From: Membranipora membranacea
Taxonomy: Eukaryota > Bryozoa > Gymnolaemata > Cheilostomatida > Membraniporidae
NCBI GenBank assembly: GCA_914767715.1
Contig: OU612067.1
Location: forward strand, 32,836,162-32,900,161
Direction: 5' to 3'
DNA length: 64,000 nt
The translations under genes were made by a program, and so were the position numbers. Below the pieces are notes generated by a model, which saw only the letters and a list, made by a program, of their open reading frames with translations, searched no databases and was not told the DNA's origin. Positions 47,590-61,130 of the stretch are shown here, piece after piece (position 1 is the first letter of the stretch; each line of letters begins with the position of its first letter).

Positions 47590-48385
47590 CTATCTCTAGT
47601 TTTCTAGCTGGTCTGTGGACCGCTTTAGATTGTTATTTATCTGAAATGAATAGAATAGCTAACAAATGCTCAGATCTGGACCTCCTTTTAAACGCAGGCA
47701 AAACTAAAGAAATGTTATTTTCAACTAAACGTGAAAGACCTGTCAGCCCTAGCCTCTTACTTAATGGATCAGTTATTTCTTTCTGTGAGACTACTAAATA
47801 TCTTGGTGTTGATATTGACCAGAAGCTTAGATTTAAAGCCCACATCTTAAATGTTGTTCGTAAGGCAAATCAAAGAATGTATATAATTAAAAACTTTCTG
47901 TATTTGAGTACCAAGCCACTAGCATGCATGCTTTTTAAAAGTTTTATTTTTTCACTTATAATGTATTGTCTACCAGTCCTCTATCCTGCTATTTATCAAC
48001 GAGAGAAGAAGGACATGCGCAAAATATTTAAAGATGCTTCCTCGCTCGGATTTCAACTTAACTACGATCTCGACACTCTAGTTAACACTCATTTAAAAAA
48101 TTGTGTGATGCAGATATTCACTGATGACGAACACTTTATCCAGAACTACCTCGAACGATGCCCCTCAGGTCGGCTTAGACGCCCTAAATACCGCACTGCA
48201 CTTTGAGACACACGTGCATTTGTATTAATAATACAAATTTTTGACTACTTTTTAATAATACTTTTTTTGCATGCAAGGCAACTTCATTATTTTTTAGCAG
48301 AGTATGTGTACCAGCAACCTTTTTCTCGCAATTTTTACAGTTAGTGATAGAAAACAAATCAATCAATCAAATCAATCAACAGCCA
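47590..48385 (+). mobile_element. 5'-truncated LINE, C-terminal RT part, (ATCA)n tail
   Basis: A 186-codon intact frame (47646-48206) with NAGKTKEMLFS, KYLGVDIDQKLRF and AHILNVVRKANQRMYIIKN, the thumb and C-terminal part of a non-LTR reverse transcriptase. It is followed by a short 3' UTR and an ATCAATCAATCAAATCAATCA tail, a typical LINE 3' end. It is a different family from the 54867 LINE. Confidence 0.75.
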
Positions 48386-48819
48386 ATACTTGCATTAGAT
48401 TGAAAAAACGTTATGTTGCGACAAGTCATTTTATCCTGCTATACCTCAAGAAGTTATGCGCATCCATCCTTGAAACTTTACAATATGTAATTGAAGACAT
48501 TGACGGGATATAATGTGAATGTAATATGGTGATTGACTGATTAGTTCAGAAGCTAAGAATGAAAAACAATAGAGAGAAGCATAATGGTACTAGTCATAGC
48601 ATTGTGTTATGCACAATGTCATGCAGATTGTATAGAAAATATAGGTAATTATTTTGTGTGCTGCTATTATGCACATGCAAAGGCAAGTTGTCGTAAAACT
48701 GATCAACTGATCTCACTTTTAAGAGCCCACTCATGATAGTTATTAAAATCTGTTGCTAACAACTGAATTGAATCAGTTGCTACCTTCTGACTAAATAAGA
48801 TTTCTAAAGCAGTCTCTAT

Positions 48820-51800
48820 TTCATGAAAAATCCATACGGATTTGCCAAGAAGTTGGTTGAGCAGAGCAAGAGTGGCGAGCTCAAGGCTAGTCAGGCAGAA
48901 GTTAAGGCGCTCTTGGCAAAAGTGTACTGTAACAAGAGCGAGGTGAACACTGATATTGCTGGGTTTAAACGTCCAACATCTCCAGGTTTCAGTTTTGAGA
49001 TGGGTGATATCAAGCCTGGAGAAGTTGCACATGTAGTTACCAAGGCACGTGCCAAAAGTACTCCAGGCATTAATGGTATCAGTTAAAAGCTATACAAGAA
49101 ATGTCCAGGCATACTGGAGATCTTGACAAAAGTGCTCACCAAAATCTGAAAGTCTGGCAAGATCCCAGATGAGTGGTGTTGTGCGAATGGTGTGTATATA
49201 CCGAAAGAGGATAAGGCGGAGGACATAGGGCAATTTAGACTAATATCACTGCTAAATGTAGAAGGCAAGATATTCTTCAGCGTTCTGGCAAAACGCCTGA
49301 CAGATTATCCTATGAACAATGGATTCATTGATCCATCAGTTCCAAAGGCAGGCATCCCAGGATTCCCTGGATGTCTTGAGCGTGTGAGCATGATTTGGTC
49401 AGCAATAAAAGCTGCTAAGCAAGCAAAATCAAACCTTGAGGTAATCTGGTTGGATTTGGCGAATGCCTATGGTTCTGTACCGCACAGCATAATTGACCTC
49501 GCACTATCACACTTCTGGGTGCCCGACAGGCTGAGTGTTATGGTTGAGCGCTACTATAAAAAGTTCAAAATGCGATTCACTACTAAGAACTTTACCACGA
49601 GCTGGCAAGAGCTGGCAGTAGGCATCCCTATGGGATGTGCTATATCACCTTTGCTATTCGTTATGATGATGGAGATAGTTATACGGAATTCACAAGGCAG
49701 TGTGAATGGGATCCAGGTTGTGAATAAATAGATACTAACGCCGATGAGGGCCTTTATGGACGATATTACAATAATATCACCAGATAAGGCCCAGGTTGTA
49801 GCTTCAATCGATAGACTGCATAGTTGATAGAGAGATGTGCGATGCGATTCAAACCTAGCAAGAGCCGGTCCCTGTCTTTGTGTAAAGGCAAACCTGTACC
49901 AAATACCTACTTCATAGGAACAGAGCGTATTCCCACACTTGCAGAGCAGCCTGTGAAGAGCTTAGGAAGATGGTATAGTTTACCGATCACAGACAGATAT
50001 CGCGGAAACGAGGTGAAAAAAACAACTCATTACAGGGCTGGACGCGATTGAAAAATGTGGTCTGTCTGGTAAATACAAAGCCTGGATTCTCAACTTTGCA
50101 CTCATGCCTCGAATTCTGTGGCCTCTGACAGTTTATGAGATTCCGCTTACACCAGTTGAGAGAATGGAGCAAATGATCAACAAGCACATGCGTAAGTGGC
50201 TCAGAGTTCCAAGGAGCTTCAACACTAATGCACTATATGCCAGTTCGTTTACTCTGTCACTACCTATGAAATCGCTTGTGGAAGAGTACAAAACATCAAA
50301 AGCGAGACTGGATATAATGTTGAACGAGTCACCAGACCAGGTGATAAGGGAATGTGCTCCAACACTTGACACTGGTAAAAAATGGTCTGTCACAGAGACT
50401 GTCAGAGATGCCAAATCTCGACTGGAGATAAGTGGGATTGTGGGTGCTGTGACAACTGCACGTCAAGGCATCGGCTGGAAGCAAACCGATGGTTCTCAAA
50501 GGAAAGCCCAAAGGTTAGATGGGAGATGGTAGTTGATGAGGTGCGCAAGATGGAAGAGGAGCGCCGCCAGACACAAGCTGTAGGCCATGCCCAACAAGGC
50601 AGGTGGACTTGTTGGGAGTCTGTTGAGCAGCGTCAGCTCAAATGGACAGAAATGTGGTCGATGGAGCCACAAAGGATCAGCCTTCTGGTTGGTGCAGTTT
50701 ATGATCAACTACCGACCCCTGCAAACCTGGAACGCTGGAATTTGACCGAGAACTCGAAATGCGCTCGGCCAAGGGCACACTTCGACATATAATGTCGAAT
50801 TTTCAACAGAGCCTGGGAAGATACACGTATAGGCATAATCAAGTCCTGAAAGTGTTGTGTAAATATGTCACGGAGAAGTGTGAATATGCTAATGCTGGTG
50901 GTGAAGCGCGTGAAAAGATTTTGCGCAAAAAGGGATTGATGAACAGCGGAGAATGGCAGGTGAGATGCGACCTCACAGAGCAGCTCAGCATGCCACAGCA
51001 TATTGTGATCACGAACCAAAGACCAGACTTAATTGTTTGGTCTGACAAAGAAAAAGCACAAATACTGATGGAATTGACGGTGCCTTGGGAAGAAAATCTC
51101 TCATACGCGAATGAGAGAAAATTGACAAGATACGAAGATCTGGTGACACAATGCCATGACAAAGGTTGGAATTGCGAATTATTCGCAGTGGAAGTTGGCT
51201 GCCATGGATTCATGGCTAGATCAGCTACCAAATTTCTGACTAGAGTTGGGCTTTCAGGAAGAGCACTCAAACAAGCCACAAAAAGCATAGTACATGAGGC
51301 AGAAAGCGCATCTGCATGGATTTGGCAACAGCACTGTGTGAAGACAAAAGCTAAGTAATCCTATTACTTGTAAGCTGGGGTTTGACACACTCACTTTGTT
51401 TTGTGGAGTTCGCCAGCATTTAATTCCTTTTGTTGTAATCCTTGTAAGGATTAGAATGAGGGGATTAAGTGATGATAAGCAAACTACTTGGGGTAGAAGG
51501 ATAAGCAGGATTATACCTTTAATGCTCAAATTAAAGGAGTTTAATCTCTGCAGGGTGAAAAATCAAAGTGAGTCTGAGTTGGATCTAAGGTATTACAAAC
51601 ATAGGATTAAAAGCTTGGCCCTCGCATAAAAGGCAGGCAGACCCACTGGCTGTAGTACAAACAAGTCATCTCTCTGACTTGTGTATGAGTTGTACTATGC
51701 TCAATGTGGTGAATTTGAGTAGTGAACTGGTGGCACGAGGGGCGGGTGCCTTGACAATAGCGACTTTGCGCCGATGAGTTGATGGAAAGCAAACCTCCCT

Positions 51801-52260
51801 GCACTGGTTTGGCTTAGAGTATAAGCATGAGAGTGATGGGGCGAACATTGTTGCACTGAAACAATGAAGAGTTGGCAGCCTCCCTGGTTGCACAACAGCG
51901 TAAACACACCAATTATATCAAACCACTGAAACTTACAAAATGCACTGAGGGATCGATGAGATTGATTGAGATGCTCAGCAACACAAAGGGGTGGCTTCAT
52001 GCTGCTGGGGCCGGCCATGAGGAGGTTGTACTAGAGAAGGCCTCGAAACAGCGCTTGACTCATGGTTTCTAGCTGAAGTGTGCAGTGGTACGCGCACCAC
52101 TGTATGTTGTATCTCTATGGTTATTGACTATTCCTATATAAATAATTTTTTAACAATAGTTTTTAATAGCCATGCTTTCGATTGTTCTAATTGAAACCTG
52201 TCTCAAAAGCATTTGAGTAAATACATATCCATCAATAAATTCATTCACTCAATCAACTAG
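48820..52260 (+). mobile_element. LINE with restriction-like endonuclease (R2/Hero-like), degraded
   Basis: Frames broken by several stops and shifts carry RT (48823-49810: PGINGIS, ISLLNVEGKIFFSVLAKRL, VIWLDLANAYGSVP as motif A, GIPMGCAISPLLFV as motif B, FMDDITIIS as motif C). A middle region (50104-50792) follows, then an intact C-terminal frame (50759-51358) with RPDLIVWSDKEKAQILMEL, TVPWEEN and VEVGCHGFM. The PD...E-L-T pattern is that of the restriction-like nuclease of R2/R4/Hero-type LINEs. The 3' end is probably near 52260 at ATTCACTCAATCAAC. Exact clade not determined. Confidence 0.75.
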
Positions 52261-54866
52261 TGTTCTGCAAGTAAAGGACAAAAGGTACTACACTCGTTTG
52301 AGATGTATTGGAGCTGTATTTACCAATCCATGAAAAAATCTTAAGTAACCAGATAATTCAGGATCGGTTTTGACACCACATTCATTTCTTTGTATATTTC
52401 CTCAATTTCAGGACTGAAGATTTTGTGCTTCATTATTTCAAACCAAAACCTGCTCTGATGTATATACTCACATAGTGGAAGGAACTGATCATAAATTATT
52501 GCTAGTGTTTGACATACATATGTTATTCATTGCACAGTAAATAGACCAATTAAGTAATCATAACTCTGTTTGAAAACTCCAAACTTCAGTTTGTAACTTT
52601 TGGTTTTCCAAAAAAGTGATTTATTTGCGGTTGATATTTGTATGACATCTTCGTATTATGTTCTATCCTGTGAGCAAGTTTCAGCTTTATAATCCAGATG
52701 TTGAGGAAGTTGGTTCTCAAATGTCACAGCACGTTATACCTATAATGAATTTGTTATACTAATAATTTAATGGATAAGTTCATGACTAAAATATATGATA
52801 CAGGTGGGATTCTAATACAGGCTTTATGGACCACCAGACAACTCAGCTACCACTAAGGTAATTGTCAGTTCAGAGCCTTATTGGCTTTCACCCACTCTAA
52901 TTCATTATTTTATTCTAGTCCACGACTTTCCCATCAATACTTTGTCACCAGTCATACATTGATGGCGAGGGTTATAACAGAAGTAAAATAGTCATAAAAT
53001 AATAAACTATTTTACCTCCTGGTCAATTGACCATATAATAAATAAAACATATACCCCTAAACGCCTGACAATTCCCTATATGTATGTTCATGGTATGCAT
53101 GATATAGAATTTTATTACCTATGGTGAGTGGTGACTCAATATGGATGAAGAGAACGTCAAATACAACATGAAAACAAAACTTTGTCTACAATTTTGTCTT
53201 TCTCCTTCATTGCCATCGTGGATTTTACAATAGTAATCTGATTGGCCAATTAGTAGTGTGCTTGACCAATGACAGGCAACCTAATATTTTTTACTAATAA
53301 TCAAATTTGACTCAGAGCAGGGTAAGAGGCTTGCTACTCTTGTGTCATTGGCTACTTATTTATATACAAACATTCTGAAATCATATGGTTATATCAGGCA
53401 TGTCTAAAAAACTGTTTATATCATAATGCCTTAATACTAGACTTATTGCTCAGATGGCTTGCAATTTCAGTTAGTGGCATCACATTATCAAACACTCATG
53501 AGTTGGCAGGGTCAACCATTCAAGATTTGTGTATGTGAGAGAAAATAAAAAAAACTTGCAGCCACTTGAGTTCAGGGTATATAGATAAAATAAAAAAAAA
53601 ACATTTTAACTCCAGCTGTTTTATAGGGCTAAAATATAAAATAAAAAAACACCTCTCTCCACCTACAAATCTTCAAACTGTAATCAAGATCGAGATATTA
53701 ATTTGGAGTGGCCGAAAGTTCCCAAAAAAATTGCTTTGTGGTAATCAATCATCAGGATGGAGCTCGTTTGAGGGGAGATAATAAATATGATTATTTACAT
53801 CTCCTTTTGTATTCTAATAACTTTTCTGATTAAATCAGCCTAAGGGTTTGGAAAAGCAACTCTTGTTCATAAAAACAATCCCAACCCATAGCAACGTAAA
53901 AACAAAGCTAAATTTAATTGCGTTAGAGCAGCTGTGAACAATAAACTTGAAGTTAGAAACCAAGGGTCTGGTGTTCGTTGTCTCTCATGAGACATATTAA
54001 CTTTCTACCTTTGACTAGCAGTGTTTTGTAATAGCTTTTAGTGTAAATATAGCACCCTGGAAACGAATTAAGAGAGAGGGTAGAAGTAGAAGCATATTCT
54101 TCTCTCATGGCAGTACCATTACATTATATATATATAGATTAATTATTAGGACAATCGATGGTTTGTTTTACAGATATATCATAATTAATGGTAAGATCGC
54201 ACCTCTCAATCAATTCACTCTATTCAACACCAACAAATGTGAATACCCCAGTCGCTCTTGACTTTAGGACTTTGCCTCAGCATAAAAAGAATTCTCATCT
54301 TGTTATCAGTTGCTACACATACCTTTTTCAGATGTATAGAGCTATATAATTGATAGAAATTCGATCAGTTGGGTACTCCCAGGTCTAAAAGTGAGATATT
54401 ACCATCTGCTCGAAACAGGAGAGATAAAACTTTAAAAAATTGAGTTGAATCAGATAGCAAGCGCGCATTATTCATATTTTGAAATGTTAAATTCGATAAT
54501 CAGTTTCCAACACTAATTTTTTTTAAACATGGTTAACAAATGGAAGCAACCGGAAATGGAAATTTGCTGGAATTATCTGCTCAATACACAATGAAAGGCA
54601 ACTCTACTTGAAAGATTATTTGTCAAAGAAATATTCTCAGATGTTAATTGAAGGGCAGCTCTGAGCTAGTGACCATAGCTTTGTGATGCTCTTTACATTA
54701 ATTTGACCCAGAATATAATGTAAGGTTATTAATGTCTTCACGTCATCTTCCCTAAACCTTGGCAAGAGACATGAATTATTAAAATCTTTATTGTACTGTG
54801 CTGACAAGCTGCTTGTGAAATATTCTCTCTCTTGATTAAAAATTGTAAATAATTACTAGATATCAT
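52261..54866. other. Intergenic DNA
   Basis: AT-rich; no gene, inverted-repeat element or RNA gene supported. It may include the short 5' UTR of the LINE that starts at 54867. Confidence 0.35.
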
Positions 54867-56110
54867 ATGGAAGACAGTGCTTTAAGTTCTAAAAAGCGGA
54901 AGCGAGATGACCAAGATGACGATCAGCAAGAAAACAAAAAAGAAATGCCGTATTATTTAAACAAACTCAGAACACTTCAAAAAAAACTGGATTCGACAAC
55001 TCAAGACAACAGCATCGAAATCAAAGGTACTCTTGACAACATTCAAATCATACTGGTGTGCAATTCTGCAACATACGAGGTTGTCAAAGCTAACTTCCAG
55101 TCCTCGTTAAAAGAGCAAGGACTTTACACCTCTTTACAGACCAACCGGGATAAAAAAAAACAACTGTAGTCGCTGTAGTGGTCACAGTTAAAACCAAGAA
55201 GAAAGGAAAAAAATCTTTATACACTGCGAACTTTTATAATACAACATCTACCATACTTGTCAATGGTATTAAGGACAAAGATATTTTCCTTGACCACTAC
55301 ACTAAACTTATCAACGACATTCCTGAACATACTATAAATGCATTGAATGCCACTATTCAACAGAAATGTAAAGAATTCATTACATCCGAGCAAGGCATGG
55401 ATGCGGCAGAAGTTCAACTACCAAGTCTGGAAAACGGCTACACGTCCACTCAAAGCTCCAGCACATCAGTTGCCATGGAAAGCACCAGCTCTCACAATCA
55501 TCAAAGAACGTCAGGCAACACATGTGAATCATGCAGCAATATCCAAAGCCTCATCAGCGTCATGATGAGCAAAATCTCGGAGCTAGAAAATAAAGTTAAA
55601 CAACAAAGCACTTTAATCCAGAAACTTGTTGACCAACAACCAATAACCAATCAAATACAACATCAATTCGACCAACTTGAAACCAGCATCAACAAACATC
55701 TAACAAGTAAATTGGAATGCAATTCAAATTCCTCACCACATGAAAAAGTTTCTCCCAACAATCAAACAGCATCAGCACAATACTGGGCTAACTATAATCA
55801 TCAGCAACTTAATCTGCCATCAACTTCCTCAACGAACAACAACAATCGAACCAGAATGAGAACACAACCCCCAAAAGAACAAAAAATAGACAACAGTTTC
55901 CGCCCTATAGACAATCTTGTCATAGATATTAAGAAGGACTCCATGACCTACAGCAACTTTAACCAAGATACCATCAGACGCACCCTCAACAAAACCTTTG
56001 GGCCAATCATAATAGAAAAGATTACCAGATATAACTTCAATACAAACAAACCCAAAATTATGATACAGTTCAACCACCAAGAAACGAGAAACAACATCCT
56101 ACGCAAGTGA
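54867..56110 (+). pseudogene. LINE ORF1 protein, one frame break
   Basis: Starts ATG at 54867 (basic SSKKRKRDDQDDDQQENKK). The frame ends at 55169 and resumes at 55178 in another register. Downstream, CESCSNIQSLISVMMSKISE begins a coiled coil (ELENKVKQQSTLIQKLVDQQ), followed by an Asn/Gln-rich stretch and an RNA-binding-like end (RRTLNKTFGPIIIEKITRY). This fits LINE ORF1 nucleic-acid chaperones. Confidence 0.65.
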
Positions 56111-56241
56111 AACACTGATCTATTTGGTGGATCAAGTATACACCAAACAATCGACCCGAGGTCCCTGACAGAAAATATGGGTATGTTGAAAATTTTTCTC
56201 CAATCACAAAGTGTTAAATGTCAATTTGAGCAAAAGAGATA

Positions 56242-56901
56242 ATGAATTCTGAATTTGCATTTTTGAATGTCTGTGGAATCACCAGCAAAATAGAGGAGAT
56301 AAAATCAATTTTGCATCAACGTAAATTTGCAATTCTAGGATTAGCAGAAACATTTTTGAATGAGCATGATGGTGTTGGTATTTATGCGGTGCCAGGTTAT
56401 CAGGTGATTAGGAGAGATCGGGGATATGGTTACGGTGGTGGTCTCATTGTATACATACATGAATCCGTGCAATTCGAACATCTTGCAGATTTTGACAATA
56501 GCATGCCTGAGTCTATAACTATCAAAGTAAAGCCAAGTACAAATAAAAGTTGTTTAGTCTCGTATATATACAGGCCTCCCAACTCCAAGTCCGCATGGTA
56601 TGATCTTGCTTACGAATACTTTGAAAAAGCTTTTTCAATGTATAATGAAATGATTATACTTGGAGATTTTAACATCAACATCCTTGAACAAAGAAGCAAC
56701 AGAAAGTGGTTGTATATTGTTAAATCTTTTTCCTTCCGTCAATTGATCTCGGAGCCAACAAGAGTAACAGAAACATCCAACACCCTGATCGATCACATAT
56801 ACACAAATCTGCCCTCAGACATGTCAGAGAGTGGAACTATAAAATATGGAATGAGTGATCATTACTTAGTTTTCATTATAAAATTTTATTTTCCACATTA
56901 A
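56242..56901 (+). pseudogene. LINE APE-type endonuclease domain
   Basis: A 219-codon frame with FLNVCGITSKIEEIK, ILGLAETFLNE (catalytic Glu), SYIYRPPNS, IILGDFNINIL (Asp/Asn), TLIDHIYTN and GMSDHYLV (SDH box). All main catalytic motifs are visible. It stops at 56901 because of a frame change, after which the linker continues (KAKRTSFEFNDYSKF) to another stop near 57118. Confidence 0.8.
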
Positions 56902-57162
56902 AGGTAAAAGCAAAAAGAACATCATTTGAATTCAATGACTATTCCAAATTTACAAACCAGAATATACATGACCTTTTTTCAGGTCGTCACTTTAATGATG
57001 TATCGAGTGAGAATACTGTAGACCGTATGTATGCAAGATTTAATGACACCTATAGTTCATTAATCAAAACACTTGTCATCACCAAGAAAAGATTTGTAAA
57101 AACTGCTCAACTGCCCTAATGGTTAGATGATGAGGTAAAATCACACATGCATTGGTGATAGA

Positions 57163-58996
57163 TTGAAGAGAGAGGGCAAATGGGAAGAATACAAAATTCA
57201 ACGCAATTATGTTACAAATTTGATTAAGAAGAAGAAAAAATCGGTTATTTCAGATACAATTAAAAATAACAAAAATAACACCAAACCTGTTTGGGAAGCT
57301 TTAGGAATCAATCAAACTAAAATTTCACCGATGGTCAATATCGGTGGTTTATCCCCTGATGAATTGAACAGACACTTTACATCGATTGCAGAATCCATAA
57401 CCAAAGACATCCCTGATTCCCATGAATATAACATGATTAGACCAGTAACAACCCAAACGTTTTCTCAATTGACTCGCTTTACTCCAGAAATTTGTTTCAA
57501 ATATCTAAAAAACATTTCTGACAATAAAGCAACTGGTCATGATGGTATATCTGTTAAGGTTTTGAAGAAAACATGGCCTTACATATGCGACATTGTAACT
57601 GACATGTTCAATAGAGCATTAATAGAGGGTGTATTTCCTTCACAGTGGAAAACCGCAAGAGTAATTCCTATTCATAAAGGTGGAGACATCAAAGATCCAT
57701 CTAATAATCGCCCTTTATCAATACTTCCTGTGCTATCTAAGATTTTTGAGAAACATGTGAATTCCCAAATTCAAAAATATCTCACCACAAACAAACTTCT
57801 TCACAAATTACAATGCGGATTTAGAGAAGGTTGTTCCTGTGTTGATTCCCTACACAAACTCATTTCTGACTGTTCGTCAGCAAGATCAGATGGTCACTTT
57901 GTTGCTATGATGTTTTTGGATTTCAAAAAAGCTTTTGACTGTGTCGACCATAAAATTCTTCTGAAAAAATTGACAATGTACGGTATAACGGGCAAACTGC
58001 ACTCTCTCATAAAATCTTTCCTAACAGATAGGACACTTTGTAGCTATACAACAAGGTGCAAAAAGTTCAAAAATTCTTCCAATAGACATTGGTGTCCCCC
58101 AAGGCTCAATTCTGGCACCATGTTTATTCCTCATATACGTCAATGATCTTTTATCCTACACATTACATTCCAAGGCATTTGCCTACGCTGATGATACAGT
58201 TTTCGTATCAAAATCTGACAACTTTGATACACTTAATGATTTATGTGATACTGATCTACACTTGATAGAAAGTTGGTGTAGGAAAAATAGGATGTTGATA
58301 AACATAAAACAATTTCACTATATGCTTGTACAACCCACTCATAGAGCCACATCTCTAGATTTAGGTCTAAAAATTAACCATAAAAGACTAAACCGAAATG
58401 CCAATACCAAACTCCTTGGTTTTACTTTGAATGACTCATTGACATGGGACGATCATGTAGACCAGATTTGCACCAAAATAAACAAAAGCTTGGCATTATT
58501 CGTGAAATGCAGGGCATTCCTAGATAGTAAATCATCTCGTAACTTTTATTTCCAGTATGTCTTTTGTCATATGATATATGGCATCCGCATATATGGTAAC
58601 CTATCACCACAATATATTCTTGAAAGAAAATACTTGCTCCAAAAGAGGGCTTTCCGCCTAATAGCAAATGTCAACCACATACCATATCATCTAATACATA
58701 CAAGAGATTTACATACATCTCTTGGTCTGATTCCTTTTCCTCTCCGTGCTGGTCATTTCACCTGTATTTTTGGTTTTCAAATTTTGCGTTTGATTGCACC
58801 TGACTTTCCTTTGGAAGGCCTTATTCCAGCTAGCTCTAAAACCTTTTTTAGAGACAAATACCTATTACATTATCACACTGATCAATTAAGACAAAAAATC
58901 ACTACAACTTTTTCCTCTTTACCAATTCAGATAGGCTCAGCAACCAAACTTACTCATTTTAAACAACAACTATCAAAGCACTTTATATCCTATTAA
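57163..58996 (+). pseudogene. LINE reverse transcriptase and C-terminal region
   Basis: 57163-58146 holds [49 protein letters not shown] and [16 protein letters not shown] (motif A). A two-base deletion relative to copy 1 near 58035 breaks the frame before motifs B and C; FAYADDTVFVSKSD (motif C) remains readable at about 58180-58220. 58262-58996 encodes the C-terminal part (ESWCRKNRMLINIKQ, RDLHTSLGLIPF). Confidence 0.85.
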
Positions 58997-59115
58997 TTCT
59001 TGTTACTTGAGTATTTTTTCTTTTTCTCTCCGCTTAAGTTTTTTCTTTTTTGTTCTGTCACTGCACGAAAAACATTCCTAAAGATGATGTAGAATGACAA
59101 TAAAAAGTATATATA

Positions 59116-60158
59116 TAAGACCAAAAATTCCCGCCTTTAAAGCTAAAAATGCGAGCAAAAGTTTCCAAAATGTGTAATAAAAGGGAGTTGAAATAAAACT
59201 GGAGTAAACAGCTACCTACCATGTTTTTCATTTTAACTGAAGATGTTACAATTATACTAATACCCTGTATAGGCAATCACTGACGCTCATCAAAGAACTA
59301 TAACCTTGTCTTCACATTTGACCCACTAACATCTGGTCGCTTACAATTGTCGCTTTTGTCACATATTGTAACTTTTTTTATTTAACAGGTTCCAGAATTA
59401 TTACTGTCTACAAACAACCTTGTTCTTATGATAACTTTCAAAATACAGGAGCAATACATTTTAATTTCACCCACATTCTATATTTATAAAACAAAACGGG
59501 ACACACATTGTGTGGTCCTTAGCTTTTCTTTCTTCAAAAAGTGAAATGGCGTCACTTTATTGCTTCCATTCCTGCCCTACATTAATACAGTACAGAATAA
59601 AATACCCAGTTGGTGAGAAGGTAATTTAGCTTTTTTGATCTTGTAGACAAGGTAGATCATTCAATAAATCAGTTGAAGCCGTCTGAGCACTTGACTAGTC
59701 TGAGCAATTGACTAATCGGAAGCTGAATAAATATTAATCAGATTAGCAAGGGTCCAACAATGATAAATTTGAAGAGACACTTGTAATAGGCATCGTAGAA
59801 ATTTGTATAGATCAGGCGCAACCATGCCATTTCTCCACCCTCTTGCATTCCCACCATAAGTTGCTGATTTCCCCATTCTAATTTAATAAAATCAATTAAG
59901 TTCATAATCGAATAGCTCACTGGGGGATAACACAAAAATTCATTCTATGTAAATCATTAGTCCACAAGGCATGTATTTCCCTGTTGGTTATCTGTTTTCT
60001 GCTCCGATTCTTCGGATCAGCGATGCACAACAGAAAATGAATTACAAACAAATTAATCATGATTTGATGATTTTTTTATTGCCAGTCATCCTGCGCCATC
60101 TCAAACGCTTTACCATTGAATAAATAATTGTAACACTGCCCTATGATTGCTCTTGCAG
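59116..60158. other. Interval right of the LINE
   Basis: AT-rich; no gene or repeat family recognised apart from a short local duplication of GTCTGAGCA-TTGACTA at about 59684-59715. It may be an intron if the exon at 60159 has upstream partners. Confidence 0.3.
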
Positions 60159-60250
60159 CTACTGTCACTGATATCACACGGCCAAAGATAGATAAGGTCT
60201 CAGCTGCTATGAGGAAACGACCTTCTGAGGATTCACAGTGTACTTTCTGA
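60159..60250 (+). CDS. Possible 3'-terminal exon of an unknown gene
   Basis: An acceptor with a pyrimidine tract (ATTGCTCTTGCAG) is followed by 30 codons ending in TGA, reading TVTDITRPKIDKVSAAMRKR then PSEDSQCTF. The basic and Ser-rich end resembles a cytoplasmic C-terminus. No upstream exon could be linked. Confidence 0.35.
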
Positions 60251-60789
60251 GTTAAGGTATTCTTTTGGCTTCTACCGACATGAATTTCTTTTTAATGCTA
60301 CACCATGTGTTCCACAGTATTAAGTCACAGGTCAAATGTCCATGGCTAAGTCTATGAAACAAACAAACAAACAAACATGTTTTTTTCCTTATAGAATTCC
60401 AGCAAGAAATGTTTTGTGGTAATTAATCATAAGGATTTACTTCCCCTTCTGTATTAGGATTTTCAGTTTCTCAATGAAAGTAGTCAAAGTATTTAGGAAA
60501 GCAACTATGGATCATATCAATGCGATCCCGTGTAGCAATGGACAACAAATTCCCTTACTGGACAGCGATGATTCATATAATTGATTTCAGTGTCAATAAC
60601 CTAGAGTATGCTGTCTGCACTGTGACAGTTTGATACCAAAACATTCTTACTTGGCCCAATACTGCTCTGCAATAATTTTCCAATGTGTTTTCTAAACACT
60701 CAAACATATTTAGTTTAACCATATTTTACCAATTTAATCTCTTGTAATTAGTATTTAAAATTGTATTTCTCATGCTCTCTGTTCTGTGA
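60251..60789. other. Intergenic DNA
   Basis: Includes an (AAAC)n patch near 60356-60376. Nothing else recognised. Confidence 0.3.
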
Positions 60790-61130
60790 CCGTTTATTAG
60801 AGTGTCAGTCAACCTGGCAGAGTGTCGATGTTGACTCTGTCTCTCTGTCTAGATGGTACAAGGTGTGATAGGCGGTGGTTAGGGTCATTGATAACTTTGG
60901 CACTATATTGTGAGCAGAGGTTAGACATGTAAGTTTCTAGGGTGGGAAGCTTTGATGAACTGAGCCTCTCAGATTAATGGTCTAGCTTAGGAAATATAGC
61001 TTTGAGACATTGATGCTGTATGCCCTCTAGCTTCTTTATGTCATAGTCAGTGAGCGAGGGGAACCAAGCAGGCATAACTGAGCAGATTACGGATAATACT
61101 GGAGCAATACCAGCTAATTGTTTCTTAAAA
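60790..61130 (-). pseudogene. LINE C-terminal fragment with stops
   Basis: On the minus strand: VMPAWFPSLTDYDIKKLEGI, QHQCLKAIFP, LSSSKLPTLETYMSNLCSQY and NHRLSHLVP. This is the post-RT region of a CR1-like LINE, interrupted by in-frame stops. It resembles the fragment at 22999-23271 in motif order but not in close sequence. Confidence 0.6.

Larger units (their letters stand above)
54867..59115 (+). mobile_element. Near full-length CR1/L2-like LINE, copy 2
   Basis: ORF1 (54867-56110), ORF2 endonuclease (56242-56901), RT and C-terminal region (about 57163-58996), and a 3' UTR ending in TGACAATAAAAAGTATATATA near 59115. The 3' 1.2 kb is nearly identical to 37696-38905, which indicates recent retrotransposition in this lineage. 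Frame breaks at about 55170, 56902-57162 and 58035 inactivate this copy. No clear target-site duplication was identified. Confidence 0.85.

Noticed and set aside
55829-56080. 83-codon minus-strand frame
   Set aside because: Antisense of LINE ORF1.
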